Below the pieces are notes generated by a model, which did no database searches, was not told the origin of the DNA, and saw only the letters and a list, made by a program, of their open reading frames with translations. Positions 15,326 through 23,315 of a stretch of 33,675 bases of DNA are shown here, piece by piece. Every line of letters starts with the position of its first letter. The first letter of the stretch is position 1. A program made the translations under genes and the position numbers. Source of the stretch: Micromonospora andamanensis (GTDB lineage Bacteria > Actinomycetota > Actinomycetes > Mycobacteriales > Micromonosporaceae); NCBI RefSeq assembly GCF_016863495.1, contig NZ_BOOZ01000064.1:1-33675 (forward strand), written 5' to 3'.

Positions 15326-15532
15326 TCAGTCGCCCACGGACTCTCGGCCGGTGGGTTCGTGTGAGGTCGAGGCCCGCCCACGGTCGGGACCGTACGGCGA
15401 CACCTGGTCGACCGGTACCGAGCGGTGCTCCCGCCGGGTCGAGGACGAACCGCCCTCGATCGGGCCGTCGCTGTCCTGGACCAGTCGGGTCTCGCCGCTG
15501 CGGCGCATCTCGGGTTGCTGCACGTTGGGCAT
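15326..15532 (-). CDS. Small polar hypothetical protein
   Basis: 68 residues, unrecognised. Start ATG 15532 has GGAGG 6 nt upstream, better than the upstream GTGs. The product begins MPNVQQPEMRRSGETRLVQD, is rich in Arg, Ser, Glu and Asp, and has no Cys, membrane segment or signal. It looks intrinsically disordered. It lies between the hydrolase and the HPF-like gene on the same strand. Confidence 0.6.
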   Translation of the reverse strand: MPNVQQPEMRRSGETRLVQDSDGPIEGGSSSTRREHRSVPVDQVSPYGPDRGRASTSHEPTGRESVGD

Positions 15533-15587
15533 ATCTGTCACCTCCACGGTGAGCGGGCGGCCGGTCGTCTACCGCCCGGCCACGCGA

Positions 15588-16004
15588 TCACTTCTCGTCG
15601 GTCGTTCCGGCGCCGGCAAGCTCGTCGATCGAGGCGGCCGGGCCAGGCGGTTCGTTGACCCGCAGGTGCTTGTTGTTGCGAGGCTCCTGCCGGGTCTTCG
15701 AATCGTTCAGTTGACGACGCAGGTCGTCGCGGACGTCGTTGAGCGCGGCGTGCAGGTCCTCCTCGGTCGAGGTGGCGACGATCCGCTGCCGGCCGGCGAT
15801 CCAGCACTCCAGGGTGACCTTCTGGCCCTTGGCCTCCCGGTCCTTCACCGACAGCTCCATGTCGGTGGCGTCGGCGTGGAAGCCGGCCAGGCGGGCGTCG
15901 AGCGTGCTGAACTGCTCGACGATCCGGCCCCGCTCACGGTCGGCGAAGCCGGCGCCGAGCCGGAGGCACTGGGCCACGGTGGCCGGGTCCTGCACGGCGC
16001 TCAT
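15588..16004 (-). CDS. HPF/RaiA family ribosome-associated protein
   Basis: A protein of about 138 residues related to ribosome hibernation factors. It has the RIVEQFSTLDARLAGFHADATDMELSVKDR block, a VTLECWIAGRQRIVATST strand pair and the EEDLHAALNDVRDDLRRQLNDSK helix typical of the HPF/RaiA domain. It then has a short basic tail (PRNNKHLRVNEPPG) instead of the long-HPF dimerisation domain. It would bind the 30S subunit and act in stress or stationary phase (family knowledge). ATG 16004 is chosen because it overlaps (ATGA) the stop of a 17-codon ORF with a good ribosome-binding site. GTG 16088 would add 28 His/Asp-rich residues. Confidence 0.72.
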   Translation of the reverse strand: MSAVQDPATVAQCLRLGAGFADRERGRIVEQFSTLDARLAGFHADATDMELSVKDREAKGQKVTLECWIAGRQRIVATSTEEDLHAALNDVRDDLRRQLNDSKTRQEPRNNKHLRVNEPPGPAASIDELAGAGTTDEK

Positions 16005-16054
16005 CGCCGCACCTGCCCCGCGAGGCGGGTGGAACGGGTGATGGTCATCATCAT
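16001..16054 (-). CDS. 17-codon leader ORF coupled to the HPF-like gene
   Basis: Minus-strand ATG 16054 follows AAAGGG at 9 nt spacing and opens a frame beginning with three Met codons (MMMTITRSTRLAGQVRR). Its TGA overlaps ATG 16004 as ATGA. The layout suggests a translated leader. No attenuator-type codon run is seen, so its role, if any, would be coupling. It lies in another frame from the alternative long start of the HPF-like gene. Confidence 0.35.
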   Translation of the reverse strand: MMMTITRSTRLAGQVRR

Positions 16055-16354
16055 GATCGCTGACCCTTTCGTTCGACGTCGTGCTCACAGATGCGCTGAC
16101 GGGATCTCTACCCAGGTCGGCTCCGTCCGGAACGTGACCATTTCCGCCCCCTGTTGATCATCGGAGGTCGGCTGGCCGGTGGGTCAGGGCCGATCGGCCT
16201 ACCACATCGGGACCTTGATCAGGCGTTCGTCCACAGGTGGTCCGGCCATCCACAGGTGCCGCCTCCCGGGCTGCCCGCGACGGGCCCCGGGCCGCAGGCT
16301 CGGTGACGAGTCGACTCGCCGGAGACCCGCCCCCGACCCCTTCGAGGAGGGACG

Positions 16355-17152
16355 ATGTTCGATACCTACATGACGATTGTCGGAAATGTTCTGACCGCGC
16401 CGGAGTGGCGTCGCACCACGCAGAGCAACACCCTGGTGGCCAACTTCAAGGTCGCCTCGACCGCCCGACGCCTCGACCGCGACAGCGGTCGCTGGGTCGA
16501 CGGCAACAGCCTGCGGGTACGCGTCAACTGCTGGCGCAAACTCGCCGAGGGAGTTGCCGCCTCGGTGATGATCGGCGACCCCGTGGTGGTCTGTGGCCGC
16601 CTCTACACCCGTGACTGGATCGACGACGCCGGCAACCATCGCACCCTGTACGAGTTGGAGGCCGTCGCGGTCGGCCACGACCTGTCCCGGGGGCGTGGGA
16701 GGTTCCTGCGTAACCGCCCCGCGCTGGCCACCAGCGCGGTCTCCGACGCCGACGCCGAGCAGCGGGTGCACGGCGAGCCGACCGAGCCGGTGCCGGACGA
16801 GGAGGCGCCGGCCCGGCCCGACCATCGCCCGGTCGACGACGACTTCGAGCTGCCCGACCTGTCCAGCTTCGGGGCCGGTCTCGCCGGGAGTCCCGACTCC
16901 GGTCCGCCCGGCGGGTTCGACCCGGGTTCTGCGCGCGGGTTCGACTCGTCCGGCACCGACCAGCCGGCGTCGGAAGAGTTGGACGAGTTGGACGTCGTCG
17001 GGGAGAGCGTCTCCGACGACCTGGCCCCGGTGCCCGCGGACGGCACCGGGGCCGAGGCCGAGTCGGCGGTGCGCCCGGAGGAATCGGGGGCGGGCGATGC
17101 CGCGACCGGGCGTGGCCGGCGAGGGCGCGGTCGGCTGCCGCAGCCCGTCTGA
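16355..17152 (+). CDS. ssb: Single-stranded DNA-binding protein, SsbB-like with long acidic tail
   Basis: 265 residues. Residues 1-110 form the SSB OB-fold: an N-terminal MFDTYMTIVGNVLTAPEWR strand, NTLVANFKVASTARR, the VNCWRKLAEGVAASVMIGDPVVVCGRLYTRDW core and the YELEAVAVGHDL strand. The rest is a disordered Glu/Asp/Pro/Gly tail of about 150 residues. The classical partner-binding tip (DDDIPF) is missing; the protein ends in basic GRGRRGRGRLPQPV. In actinobacteria SsbA is the replicative protein next to rpsF/rpsR and SsbB serves other roles. Absence of those neighbours and of the tip indicates the second type. ATG 16355 has GAGGAGGGA upstream. The 350 nt before it are a divergent promoter region shared with the HPF-like gene. 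Confidence 0.85.
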   Translation: MFDTYMTIVGNVLTAPEWRRTTQSNTLVANFKVASTARRLDRDSGRWVDGNSLRVRVNCWRKLAEGVAASVMIGDPVVVCGRLYTRDWIDDAGNHRTLYELEAVAVGHDLSRGRGRFLRNRPALATSAVSDADAEQRVHGEPTEPVPDEEAPARPDHRPVDDDFELPDLSSFGAGLAGSPDSGPPGGFDPGSARGFDSSGTDQPASEELDELDVVGESVSDDLAPVPADGTGAEAESAVRPEESGAGDAATGRGRRGRGRLPQPV

Positions 17153-17235
17153 CGACGCGCGGAAGGTGTCCCCGGTGATGACTGCCGGACATGTCGCCTG
17201 ACGGTGTGCGGCGCGGACGCTCGCCACTGGCGATC

Positions 17236-17284
17236 GGGTGACCGGGTAGCTGAGGTGTCCGGTCACCCACCGCCAGGGTGGCGG
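17236..17284 (+). terminator. Two adjacent perfect hairpins between ssb and cobD
   Basis: GGGTGACCGG (17236-17245) pairs with CCGGTCACCC (17259-17268) in a 10-bp stem with a 13-nt loop. CCGCCA (17270-17275) pairs with TGGCGG (17279-17284) around GGG directly after it. They lie 84 nt past the ssb stop and fit a U-less terminator. A leader structure for cobD is the alternative. The cobalamin riboswitch core was looked for and not found. A weak -10-like TAGGCT sits at 17380-17385 before cobD. Confidence 0.5.
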
Positions 17285-17407
17285 CAGCCGGCTCGGCCGT
17301 TCGGTGCCCGACGACGTCTCACCGGGAAGGCCGTGGCGGGGACGGGCTCCGCCGGGCCGAGCCGGGTGCTCGACTCGGCTAGGCTGGCCGCCCGGGGGTG
17401 ATACGCC

Positions 17408-18502
17408 GTGCGACACGCGGGTGCGGTGGCGAACGCGACGGGACTCGTCGCGGGCTACGCGTTGGACGCCGTGTTCGGCGACCCCCGCCGGGGCCACCCG
17501 GTGGCCGGTTTCGGCCGGGCCGCCGCCGCCCTGGAACGTCGTCTCTACCGGCCCGACCGACTGGCCGGCGGGGTCTTCGCCGCGCTCTGCGTCGGGGCGC
17601 CGGTGGTGCTGGGTGTGGCCGCCACCGTCGGTACCCGGCACCGTCCGGTGACCCGTGCGGTGCTGGTCGCCGCCGGCACCTGGGCGGTGCTGGGCGGGCG
17701 CAGCCTGCGCCACGAGGCGAAGACGATGGGCCGCTCACTGCGCGGTGGTGACCTGCCGGCCGCTCGACAGCGGCTCGGGCACCTCTGCGGGCGGGATCCG
17801 TCGACGCTCGACGAGCCCGAACTCGCCCGCGCGACTGTGGAGTCGGTGGCGGAGAACACCTCCGACGCGGTGGTCGCTCCACTGGTCTGGGGCGCGGTCG
17901 CTGGGCTGCCCGGCCTGCTCGGCTACCGCGCGGCGAACACCCTCGACGCGATGGTCGGCCACCGTAACGTCCGTTACGCCCGGTTCGGTACGCCGGCTGC
18001 CCGCCTGGACGACCTGCTCAACCTGGTGCCCGCGCGGCTGACCGGGCTGCTGACCGTGGCGCTGGCGCCGGTCGGCAAGGGCGACCGGGAACGGGCCTGG
18101 CGGGTGTGGCGACGGGACCGCGGCGACCATCCCAGCCCCAATGCCGGGCAGTGTGAGGCGGCGATGGCCGGGGCGCTGGGCGTACGGCTGGGTGGACGCA
18201 ACGTGTACTTCGGCCGCACGGAGGTGCGTCCGTTGCTCGGTGACGGTCCTCGTCCCGAGGCGCGGCATCTGGGCCGGGCCGCCCGGATATCCCGGGCGGT
18301 CGGGCTGGCGGCGCTCGGTCTCGCGGCGGTGTACCCGCTGACCGCGGGGCGGCTGGTCGGCACCGCTTCCCGCCGCACGCTCCGACCGCTGCTGACCCTT
18401 CGCCCCATCCCGGCCGTCCGGCCGCTCGGCGACATTCGACAGCTCCCGACGCTTCGAGCACTGCGGACCCTGCGCCCGGTCCGGCTGCGGGGTCGTCGGT
18501 GA
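17408..18502 (+). CDS. cobD: Adenosylcobinamide-phosphate synthase
   Basis: CobD/CbiB membrane protein of 364 residues that attaches the aminopropanol (phosphate) arm to adenosylcobyric acid. Family motifs: GYALDAVFGDPRRGHPVAGFG at the start, ATVESVAENTSDAVVAPL, YRAANTLDAMVGHRN, ARLDDLLNLVPARLT, DHPSPNAGQCEAAMAGALGVRLGG. GTG 17408 follows a GGGGTG run. Its stop overlaps cobQ as GTGA. The final 45 residues form an unusual Leu-Arg-rich tail (RTLRPLLTLRPIPAVRPL and repeats) that is not part of the family core and makes the protein longer than most homologs. Confidence 0.93.
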   Translation: MRHAGAVANATGLVAGYALDAVFGDPRRGHPVAGFGRAAAALERRLYRPDRLAGGVFAALCVGAPVVLGVAATVGTRHRPVTRAVLVAAGTWAVLGGRSLRHEAKTMGRSLRGGDLPAARQRLGHLCGRDPSTLDEPELARATVESVAENTSDAVVAPLVWGAVAGLPGLLGYRAANTLDAMVGHRNVRYARFGTPAARLDDLLNLVPARLTGLLTVALAPVGKGDRERAWRVWRRDRGDHPSPNAGQCEAAMAGALGVRLGGRNVYFGRTEVRPLLGDGPRPEARHLGRAARISRAVGLAALGLAAVYPLTAGRLVGTASRRTLRPLLTLRPIPAVRPLGDIRQLPTLRALRTLRPVRLRGRR

Positions 18503-20040
18503 CCGGTGGACTGCTGGTGGCCGGGACGACCTCGGACGCCGGCAAGAGCGTGCTCACCGCCGGCATCTGCCGGTGGCTGCACCGCCGAGGTGTGAAGGTG
18601 GCGCCCTTCAAGGCGCAGAACATGTCGAACAACTCCGCAGTGGTGCTCGGGCCCGACGGCCGGGGCGGCGAGATCGGCCGGGCGCAGGCGATGCAGGCGG
18701 CGGCCTGTGGGCTCGCGCCGGACCTGAGGTTCAACCCGGTGCTGCTCAAGCCCGGCAGCGACCTGGCCAGTCAGGTGGTGCTGCTCGGCCAGGCCGTCGA
18801 CACGATCACCGCCGGCACCTTCCGGACGCTGCGTCCCCGGCTCGCCGAGACCGCCTACGCGGCCCTGACCGAGTTGCGGTCGGAGTACGACGTGGTGATC
18901 TGTGAGGGGGCCGGCAGCCCGGCGGAGATCAACCTGCGCGACGGCGACTACGTGAACATGGGCCTGGCCCGGCAGGCACGGCTGCCCACGATCGTGGTCG
19001 GCGACATCGACAGGGGTGGCGTGTTCGCCGCCATGTTCGGCACTCTCGCCCTGCTCGACCCCGCCGACCAGGCCCTGATCGCCGGCTTCGTGGTCAACAA
19101 GTTCCGGGGTGACCTGGGCCTGCTCGCCCCCGGGCTGGCGATGCTGGGTCAGCTCACCGGTCGCCCGACGTACGGGGTGCTGCCCTGGGCGTTGGACCTG
19201 TGGCTCGACGCGGAGGACTCGCTCGCCTACGGCCGGGTGCTCGGTCGGCCGGCGGCCCCACGCGGCACCGAATGGCTCGACGTGGCGGTGCTGCGGCTGC
19301 CCCGGATCAGCAACGCCACCGACGTGGAGGCCCTGGCCACCGAGCCGGGCGTGCGGGTACGGCTGACTGTCGAGCCGGCCGAACTCGCCGCCGCCGACCT
19401 GGTGGTGCTGCCCGGCTCGAAGTCGACAGTGGCCGATCTGGCCTGGCTACGTGAGACGGGCCTCGCCGACGCTGTCACCGCGCACGTCGCGGCGGGCCGT
19501 CCGGTGCTCGGCATCTGCGGTGGCTACCAGATGCTGGCCCGGGCCATCCACGACCCGGTGGAGAGCCGACAGGGCACCGTGCCCGGTCTCGGACTGCTGC
19601 CCATCGAGATCACCTTCGACCGGCGCAAGACCGTCCGGCCCGCGGTGGGCAGCGTCGACAGTGACGTTCCGGTCCACGGCTACGAGATCCACCACGGGTA
19701 CGTCTCGACCGCGGACCCGCACCTGACCCCGTTGCTGCGCTACACCGACGGTGCCGACGAGGGCGCGATGCACGGCGTCGTGCACGGCACCCACTGGCAC
19801 GGCACATTCGAATCGGACGAGTTCCGCCGGTGGTTCCTCACCCGGGTGGCCCGCCTCGCCGGGCGTACCGGATTCCAGGTCGCGCCGGACACGTCCTTCG
19901 CCGCCGCTCGCGAACGCAACCTCGACCTGCTCGGTGACCTGGTCGAGGAGCACCTCGACACCGACGCCCTGTGGCGGCTCATCGAGGACAGGGCCCCGAC
20001 CGACCTACCGTTCGTCCCACCCGGCGCCCCACGACGTTGA
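18499..20040 (+). CDS. cobQ: Cobyric acid synthase (glutamine-hydrolysing)
   Basis: 513 residues, standard length. CobQ amidates side chains b, d, e and g of adenosylcobyrinic acid a,c-diamide using glutamine and ATP. The N-terminal ATPase domain has the P-loop GTTSDAGKSVLTAG, the KAQNMSNNS motif, and CEGAGSPAEINL and VVGDIDRGGVFA. The C-terminal glutaminase domain has catalytic Cys340 in GICGGYQM and a His in HGTHWHGTFE. The first codon GTG 18499 overlaps the cobD stop. The two genes form one operon. Confidence 0.95.
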   Translation: MTGGLLVAGTTSDAGKSVLTAGICRWLHRRGVKVAPFKAQNMSNNSAVVLGPDGRGGEIGRAQAMQAAACGLAPDLRFNPVLLKPGSDLASQVVLLGQAVDTITAGTFRTLRPRLAETAYAALTELRSEYDVVICEGAGSPAEINLRDGDYVNMGLARQARLPTIVVGDIDRGGVFAAMFGTLALLDPADQALIAGFVVNKFRGDLGLLAPGLAMLGQLTGRPTYGVLPWALDLWLDAEDSLAYGRVLGRPAAPRGTEWLDVAVLRLPRISNATDVEALATEPGVRVRLTVEPAELAAADLVVLPGSKSTVADLAWLRETGLADAVTAHVAAGRPVLGICGGYQMLARAIHDPVESRQGTVPGLGLLPIEITFDRRKTVRPAVGSVDSDVPVHGYEIHHGYVSTADPHLTPLLRYTDGADEGAMHGVVHGTHWHGTFESDEFRRWFLTRVARLAGRTGFQVAPDTSFAAARERNLDLLGDLVEEHLDTDALWRLIEDRAPTDLPFVPPGAPRR

Positions 20041-20106
20041 CCTCGGGAACTGGCGTGCGAGGCCGGCGGGTACCGAGGGAGTGATCCACTGTGGCACGAT
20101 CTCGTG

Positions 20107-20715
20107 ATGGTCGATACCCGTCGCCGGAGCTGGCTCGTCCTGTTGCTTCCGGTCGCGCTCGCCGGCTGCGCCGGCACCGCAGACCCGTCAGGGAGCTCAT
20201 CCCCGTCACCCGCCGCGTCCTACCGGGTCGTGGACGATTTCTGCACCAAACTCGACCACCAGCCGCTGCTCGACGTGGCCGGCGGGACAACGCAGGTGCG
20301 GGACCGTCCCGACCGGCCGGACCGAAAGAGCTGCGTACTCAGCGCGGTGTCGAGGGACCCCCTGGCGATCCACGCGGTCACCATCACCATGCTGGTCGCG
20401 CCGTCGCCGGCGGAGGCCCGCGAGTCGCTGGGCGGTCCGCCGCCAGCCGGAGCGCAGGGCATCGCCCGGGAGGTCAGCGGGGTCGGTGACGGCGCCTGGG
20501 TGTCGATCCCACCGGACAGCGGCCCGATGACCGATCCGCCGGAGCCGTACGACGGGCCGGTGACGTCCAGGATGGCGATGGCGGCGGCGATGGCCGGAAC
20601 GGCCGTCGCCCACGTGCACTTCAACTTCATCGCGCCGCAGGTGCCGGACGATGCCCAGACCGAGGAGTTGGCGATGGAGTATGCCAGGCAGACCCTGGAC
20701 CTGATGGCGGACTGA
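20107..20715 (+). CDS. Secreted lipoprotein of unknown function (DUF3558-like)
   Basis: A 202-residue protein with a basic start (DTRRRSW), a hydrophobic helix and lipobox LAGC near residue 20, so it is probably a lipoprotein facing the cell wall. A Ser/Pro linker follows, then a globular part with two Cys (FCTKLD and KSCVLS) placed as in DUF3558-type actinobacterial lipoproteins. That family assignment is tentative. ATG 20107 is used; GTG 20104 is adjacent. It lies 66 nt after cobQ and converges on the rhodanese gene, with stops 1 nt apart. Confidence 0.75.
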   Translation: MVDTRRRSWLVLLLPVALAGCAGTADPSGSSSPSPAASYRVVDDFCTKLDHQPLLDVAGGTTQVRDRPDRPDRKSCVLSAVSRDPLAIHAVTITMLVAPSPAEARESLGGPPPAGAQGIAREVSGVGDGAWVSIPPDSGPMTDPPEPYDGPVTSRMAMAAAMAGTAVAHVHFNFIAPQVPDDAQTEELAMEYARQTLDLMAD

Positions 20716-20716
20716 C

Positions 20717-21118
20717 TCAGGGGCGGACGTCGGCGGTCTGGTCGGAGAAGGGCAGGCCGGCTGATCGCCACGCCTCCACCCCGCCGATCATGTCAGTGGC
20801 CCGGTGCAGGCCCAGGGCGCGCAGACTCGCCGCGGCGAGGCTGGAGCTGTAACCCTGCCGGCACACCACGACGATCTCCAGGTCGTAGCCGGTCGCCTCG
20901 GGAATCCGCCAGTCACTGGCCGGGTCGAGCCGCCACTCCAGCACCGTCCGGTCGATCACGATGACGCCGGGCAGGTCGCCCTGTTCCCGACGCTGTGCGT
21001 CGGTGCGCGTGTCGATCACGAGCGCTCCCCGGGTCGCGGCCTGCACCGTCTCCTGCGGGGTCAACCGGGTCATGCCCGCGCGGGCCTGCTCCAGCAACGC
21101 CTCGACACCGGGACTCAT
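20717..21118 (-). CDS. Rhodanese-like domain protein
   Basis: 133 residues, one rhodanese domain. It has ALVIDTRTDAQRREQGDLPGVIVIDRTVLEWRLDP, the active-site loop CRQGYSSS with catalytic Cys, and GGVEAWRSAGLPF at the end. Such proteins transfer sulfane sulfur; the acceptor is unknown. ATG 21118 (GTG 21121 also possible). It is divergent from the kinase-like gene with about 85 nt between the chosen starts. Confidence 0.87.
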   Translation of the reverse strand: MSPGVEALLEQARAGMTRLTPQETVQAATRGALVIDTRTDAQRREQGDLPGVIVIDRTVLEWRLDPASDWRIPEATGYDLEIVVVCRQGYSSSLAAASLRALGLHRATDMIGGVEAWRSAGLPFSDQTADVRP

Positions 21119-21205
21119 CACGGAATGGGACACGCCACGATCATGCCGTCCGGCGGTGTGCCCTGCGGTCCGAAGTGGCCGGGGACAACCCGATCGGTAA
21201 CGTCG

Positions 21206-21862
21206 GTGCCCGTGGTGGTGGTCTTCGAGGAGTACGCCGGGCTGGCCCGACGGGTGCTGGCCGTGGCGGGCCGGCTGGGGCGTACCCGGTTGGTGGCCGT
21301 CGACGGGCCCAGCGGTGCCGGCAAGACGGTCTTCACGGCGCGCCTGGCCGACGCCCTCGCGGCCGAGCTGCCCGACGCCGCTCGGCCAGCTGTGGTGCAC
21401 ACCGACGACCTGCTCGACGGCTGGGACGACCAGCTCAGTTTCTGGGACCGGTTGGAGGAGCAGGTGCTGGCGCCGGTACGGGCCGGGCAGGCCGGTGCCT
21501 ACCGGCGGTACAGCTGGGTGCGACGGCGCTTCCTACCCGCCCCGGTGCCGGTTCCGGTCGCGCCGGTGCTGATCGTGGAAGGGGTCAGCGCGGCCCGGGC
21601 CGTCGTCGCGCCGGACCTGACCCTGGCGGTCTTCGTCACCGCACCGCAGCAGTTGCGGCTGAACCGGGCGGTGGCCCGCGACGGTCCGGCGATTCTGCCG
21701 GAACTGCGCCGCTGGCACGTCACCGAACGCGCCCACTTCGCCGCCGACGGTACCGAGGCCCGTGCCGACCTGCTCGTCGACGGCGCACCAGCCCTACCGC
21801 ACGTCGCCGAGCGCTACTACTGCCGGATAGCGGTTGGCGACGCCGCCCGCGCCGTTCGGTAA
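21206..21862 (+). CDS. Uridine kinase-like P-loop protein
   Basis: About 218 residues. P-loop VAVDGPSGAGKTVFTARLA, then VVHTDDLLDGWDDQLSFWDRL (the DDL/DGW step typical of uridine kinase-related actinobacterial proteins), the IVEGVSAARAV Walker-B-like strand, and a C-terminal NRAVARDG ... ERAHFAADGTEARADLLVDG region. It probably phosphorylates a nucleoside or similar alcohol, unproven. GTG 21206 begins the natural domain. ATG 21143 would add 21 residues and leave only 24 nt for the divergent promoters. Confidence 0.75.
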   Translation: MPVVVVFEEYAGLARRVLAVAGRLGRTRLVAVDGPSGAGKTVFTARLADALAAELPDAARPAVVHTDDLLDGWDDQLSFWDRLEEQVLAPVRAGQAGAYRRYSWVRRRFLPAPVPVPVAPVLIVEGVSAARAVVAPDLTLAVFVTAPQQLRLNRAVARDGPAILPELRRWHVTERAHFAADGTEARADLLVDGAPALPHVAERYYCRIAVGDAARAVR

Positions 21863-21870
21863 GGCCGGCA

Positions 21871-21883
21871 TACGATGCCGGTC
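21871..21883 (+). promoter_or_regulatory. Leaderless-type promoter of the M20 dipeptidase gene
   Basis: TACGAT (21871-21876) matches the actinobacterial -10 TANNNT and lies 7 nt before ATG 21884, so transcription would start at the start codon. No ribosome-binding site precedes the ATG. The box sits in a perfect 7-bp hairpin (CCGGCAT 21865-21871, ATGCCGG 21875-21881). Confidence 0.55.
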
Positions 21884-23245
21884 ATGACCACACCGATCAT
21901 GACCGAGTCCGACCTGCGGGAGGCCGTGGCGCGGGAACTGCCCGGCGTCCGCGCCGACCTGGAGCGTCTCGTCCGCATTCCCGGCATCGCCTTCGACGGC
22001 TTCGACCATTCGCACCTGGAGCGGTCCGCGGAGGCGGTGGCCGAGTTGCTGCGCGGCTGCGGCCTGGACGTGGAGGTGGCGCGGGCCGGTGGTCAGCCCG
22101 CGGTCATCGGCCGGAAGCCGGCGCCGCCCGGTGCACCGACGGTCATGCTCTACGCCCACCACGACGTGCAGCCGATCGGCGATCCGAGGTTGTGGGAGTC
22201 CGACCCGTTCGAGCCGGTGGAGCGGGACGGCCGGCTGTACGGGCGGGGTGCCGCCGACGACAAGGCCGGCATCATGGCGCACGTCGCGGCGCTGCGCGCG
22301 TACGCTGACCGGCTGCCGGTCGGGGTGGTGGTGTTCGTCGAGGGGGAGGAGGAGTACGGCTCCGACTCTCTTGAGCAGCTGCTCGCCGAGCACCGGGACG
22401 AGCTCGCCGCCGACGTCATCGTGATCGCCGACTCGACCAACTGGGATGTCGGCGTACCGGCGCTGACCACGTCGTTGCGCGGCATCGTCAACTGCTTCGT
22501 CGAGGTGCGGACGCTGGAACACGCGGTGCACAGCGGCATGTTCGGCGGTGCCGTCCCGGACGCGCTGACCACCCTGGTCCGGCTGCTCGCCACCCTGCAC
22601 GACGACGCCGGGAACGTCGCGGTGGCCGGGCTGGTCGGCCGGGAAGCGGCCCGCGTCGACTACCCCGAGGACCGGTTCCGGGCCGAGGCCGGGCTGGCCG
22701 ACGGCGTGCGGCTGTTCGGCACCGGCCGGATCACCGACCGGCTGTGGACCAAGCCGGCGCTCGCCGTGCTCGGCATCGACGCCCCGGCCACCGGCGAGGC
22801 GCCGAACGCGCTGGTGCCGGCGGCCAAGGCCAAACTGAGCGTACGGCTGGCGCCGGGCGACGAACCGAAGCAGGCGTACGGGGCACTCCGGGCCCACCTG
22901 GAGAAGTACGCGCCGTGGGGGGCCCAGGTCGAGGTGACCTTCGAGCACGACGGTGCCCCCTGCGTGATCGACGCCAGCGGCCCGATGTTCGACGCGGCCC
23001 GGTCGGCCTTCCGCACCGCGTGGGACGGCACCGACGCGGTGGAGATCGGCGTCGGCGGCTCCATTCCGTTCATCGCCACCTTCCAGGAGATGTTCCCGCA
23101 GGCGGCGATCCTGGTGACCGGGGTGGAGGACCCGCACGCCCGGGCGCACGGGCCGAACGAGAGCCTGCACCTCGGCGAGTTCGCCCGGGTCTGCCTCGCC
23201 GAGGCGTTGCTGCTGGCCAGGGTGGCTGAGGCGGGTCGCGGGTGA
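21884..23245 (+). CDS. M20 family metallopeptidase / dipeptidase
   Basis: About 453 residues. Zinc ligands of the M20 family are visible: His and Asp in YAHHDVQPIG and GRGAADDKAG, the catalytic Glu pair in EGEEEYGSDS, a ligand in IADSTNWD, and the distal His in EDPHARAHGPNESLHL. The insert (about 190-300) is the lid/dimerisation domain. It probably cleaves dipeptides in the cytoplasm; there is no signal peptide. ATG 21884 is chosen because a leaderless -10 box ends 7 nt before it; ATG 21899 is also possible. It follows the kinase-like gene by 21 nt. Confidence 0.88.
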   Translation: MTTPIMTESDLREAVARELPGVRADLERLVRIPGIAFDGFDHSHLERSAEAVAELLRGCGLDVEVARAGGQPAVIGRKPAPPGAPTVMLYAHHDVQPIGDPRLWESDPFEPVERDGRLYGRGAADDKAGIMAHVAALRAYADRLPVGVVVFVEGEEEYGSDSLEQLLAEHRDELAADVIVIADSTNWDVGVPALTTSLRGIVNCFVEVRTLEHAVHSGMFGGAVPDALTTLVRLLATLHDDAGNVAVAGLVGREAARVDYPEDRFRAEAGLADGVRLFGTGRITDRLWTKPALAVLGIDAPATGEAPNALVPAAKAKLSVRLAPGDEPKQAYGALRAHLEKYAPWGAQVEVTFEHDGAPCVIDASGPMFDAARSAFRTAWDGTDAVEIGVGGSIPFIATFQEMFPQAAILVTGVEDPHARAHGPNESLHLGEFARVCLAEALLLARVAEAGRG

Positions 23246-23302
23246 AACCGTAACTTCGTGCCTGCAGTGGCCGTTTCCGGTGTGTCGGACGCGGGGCTGT
23301 TG

Positions 23303-23308
23303 TAGCCT
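23303..23308 (+). promoter_or_regulatory. Leaderless-type -10 box of the small ORF 23316
   Basis: TAGCCT at 23303-23308 followed by exactly 7 nt and ATG 23316, the same spacing as at 21871. No ribosome-binding site is present. Confidence 0.5.
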
Positions 23309-23315
23309 CTCGAAC

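Noticed and set aside
17153..17407. Cobalamin riboswitch upstream of cobD
   Set aside because: A short GCCACTG string is present but no B12 box (AGxCxGxxxACCTGCC) or core could be found; only simple hairpins are supported.
16199..17713. Minus-strand open frame of about 500 codons across ssb and cobD
   Set aside because: Antisense to two recognised genes and without motif or ribosome-binding site.
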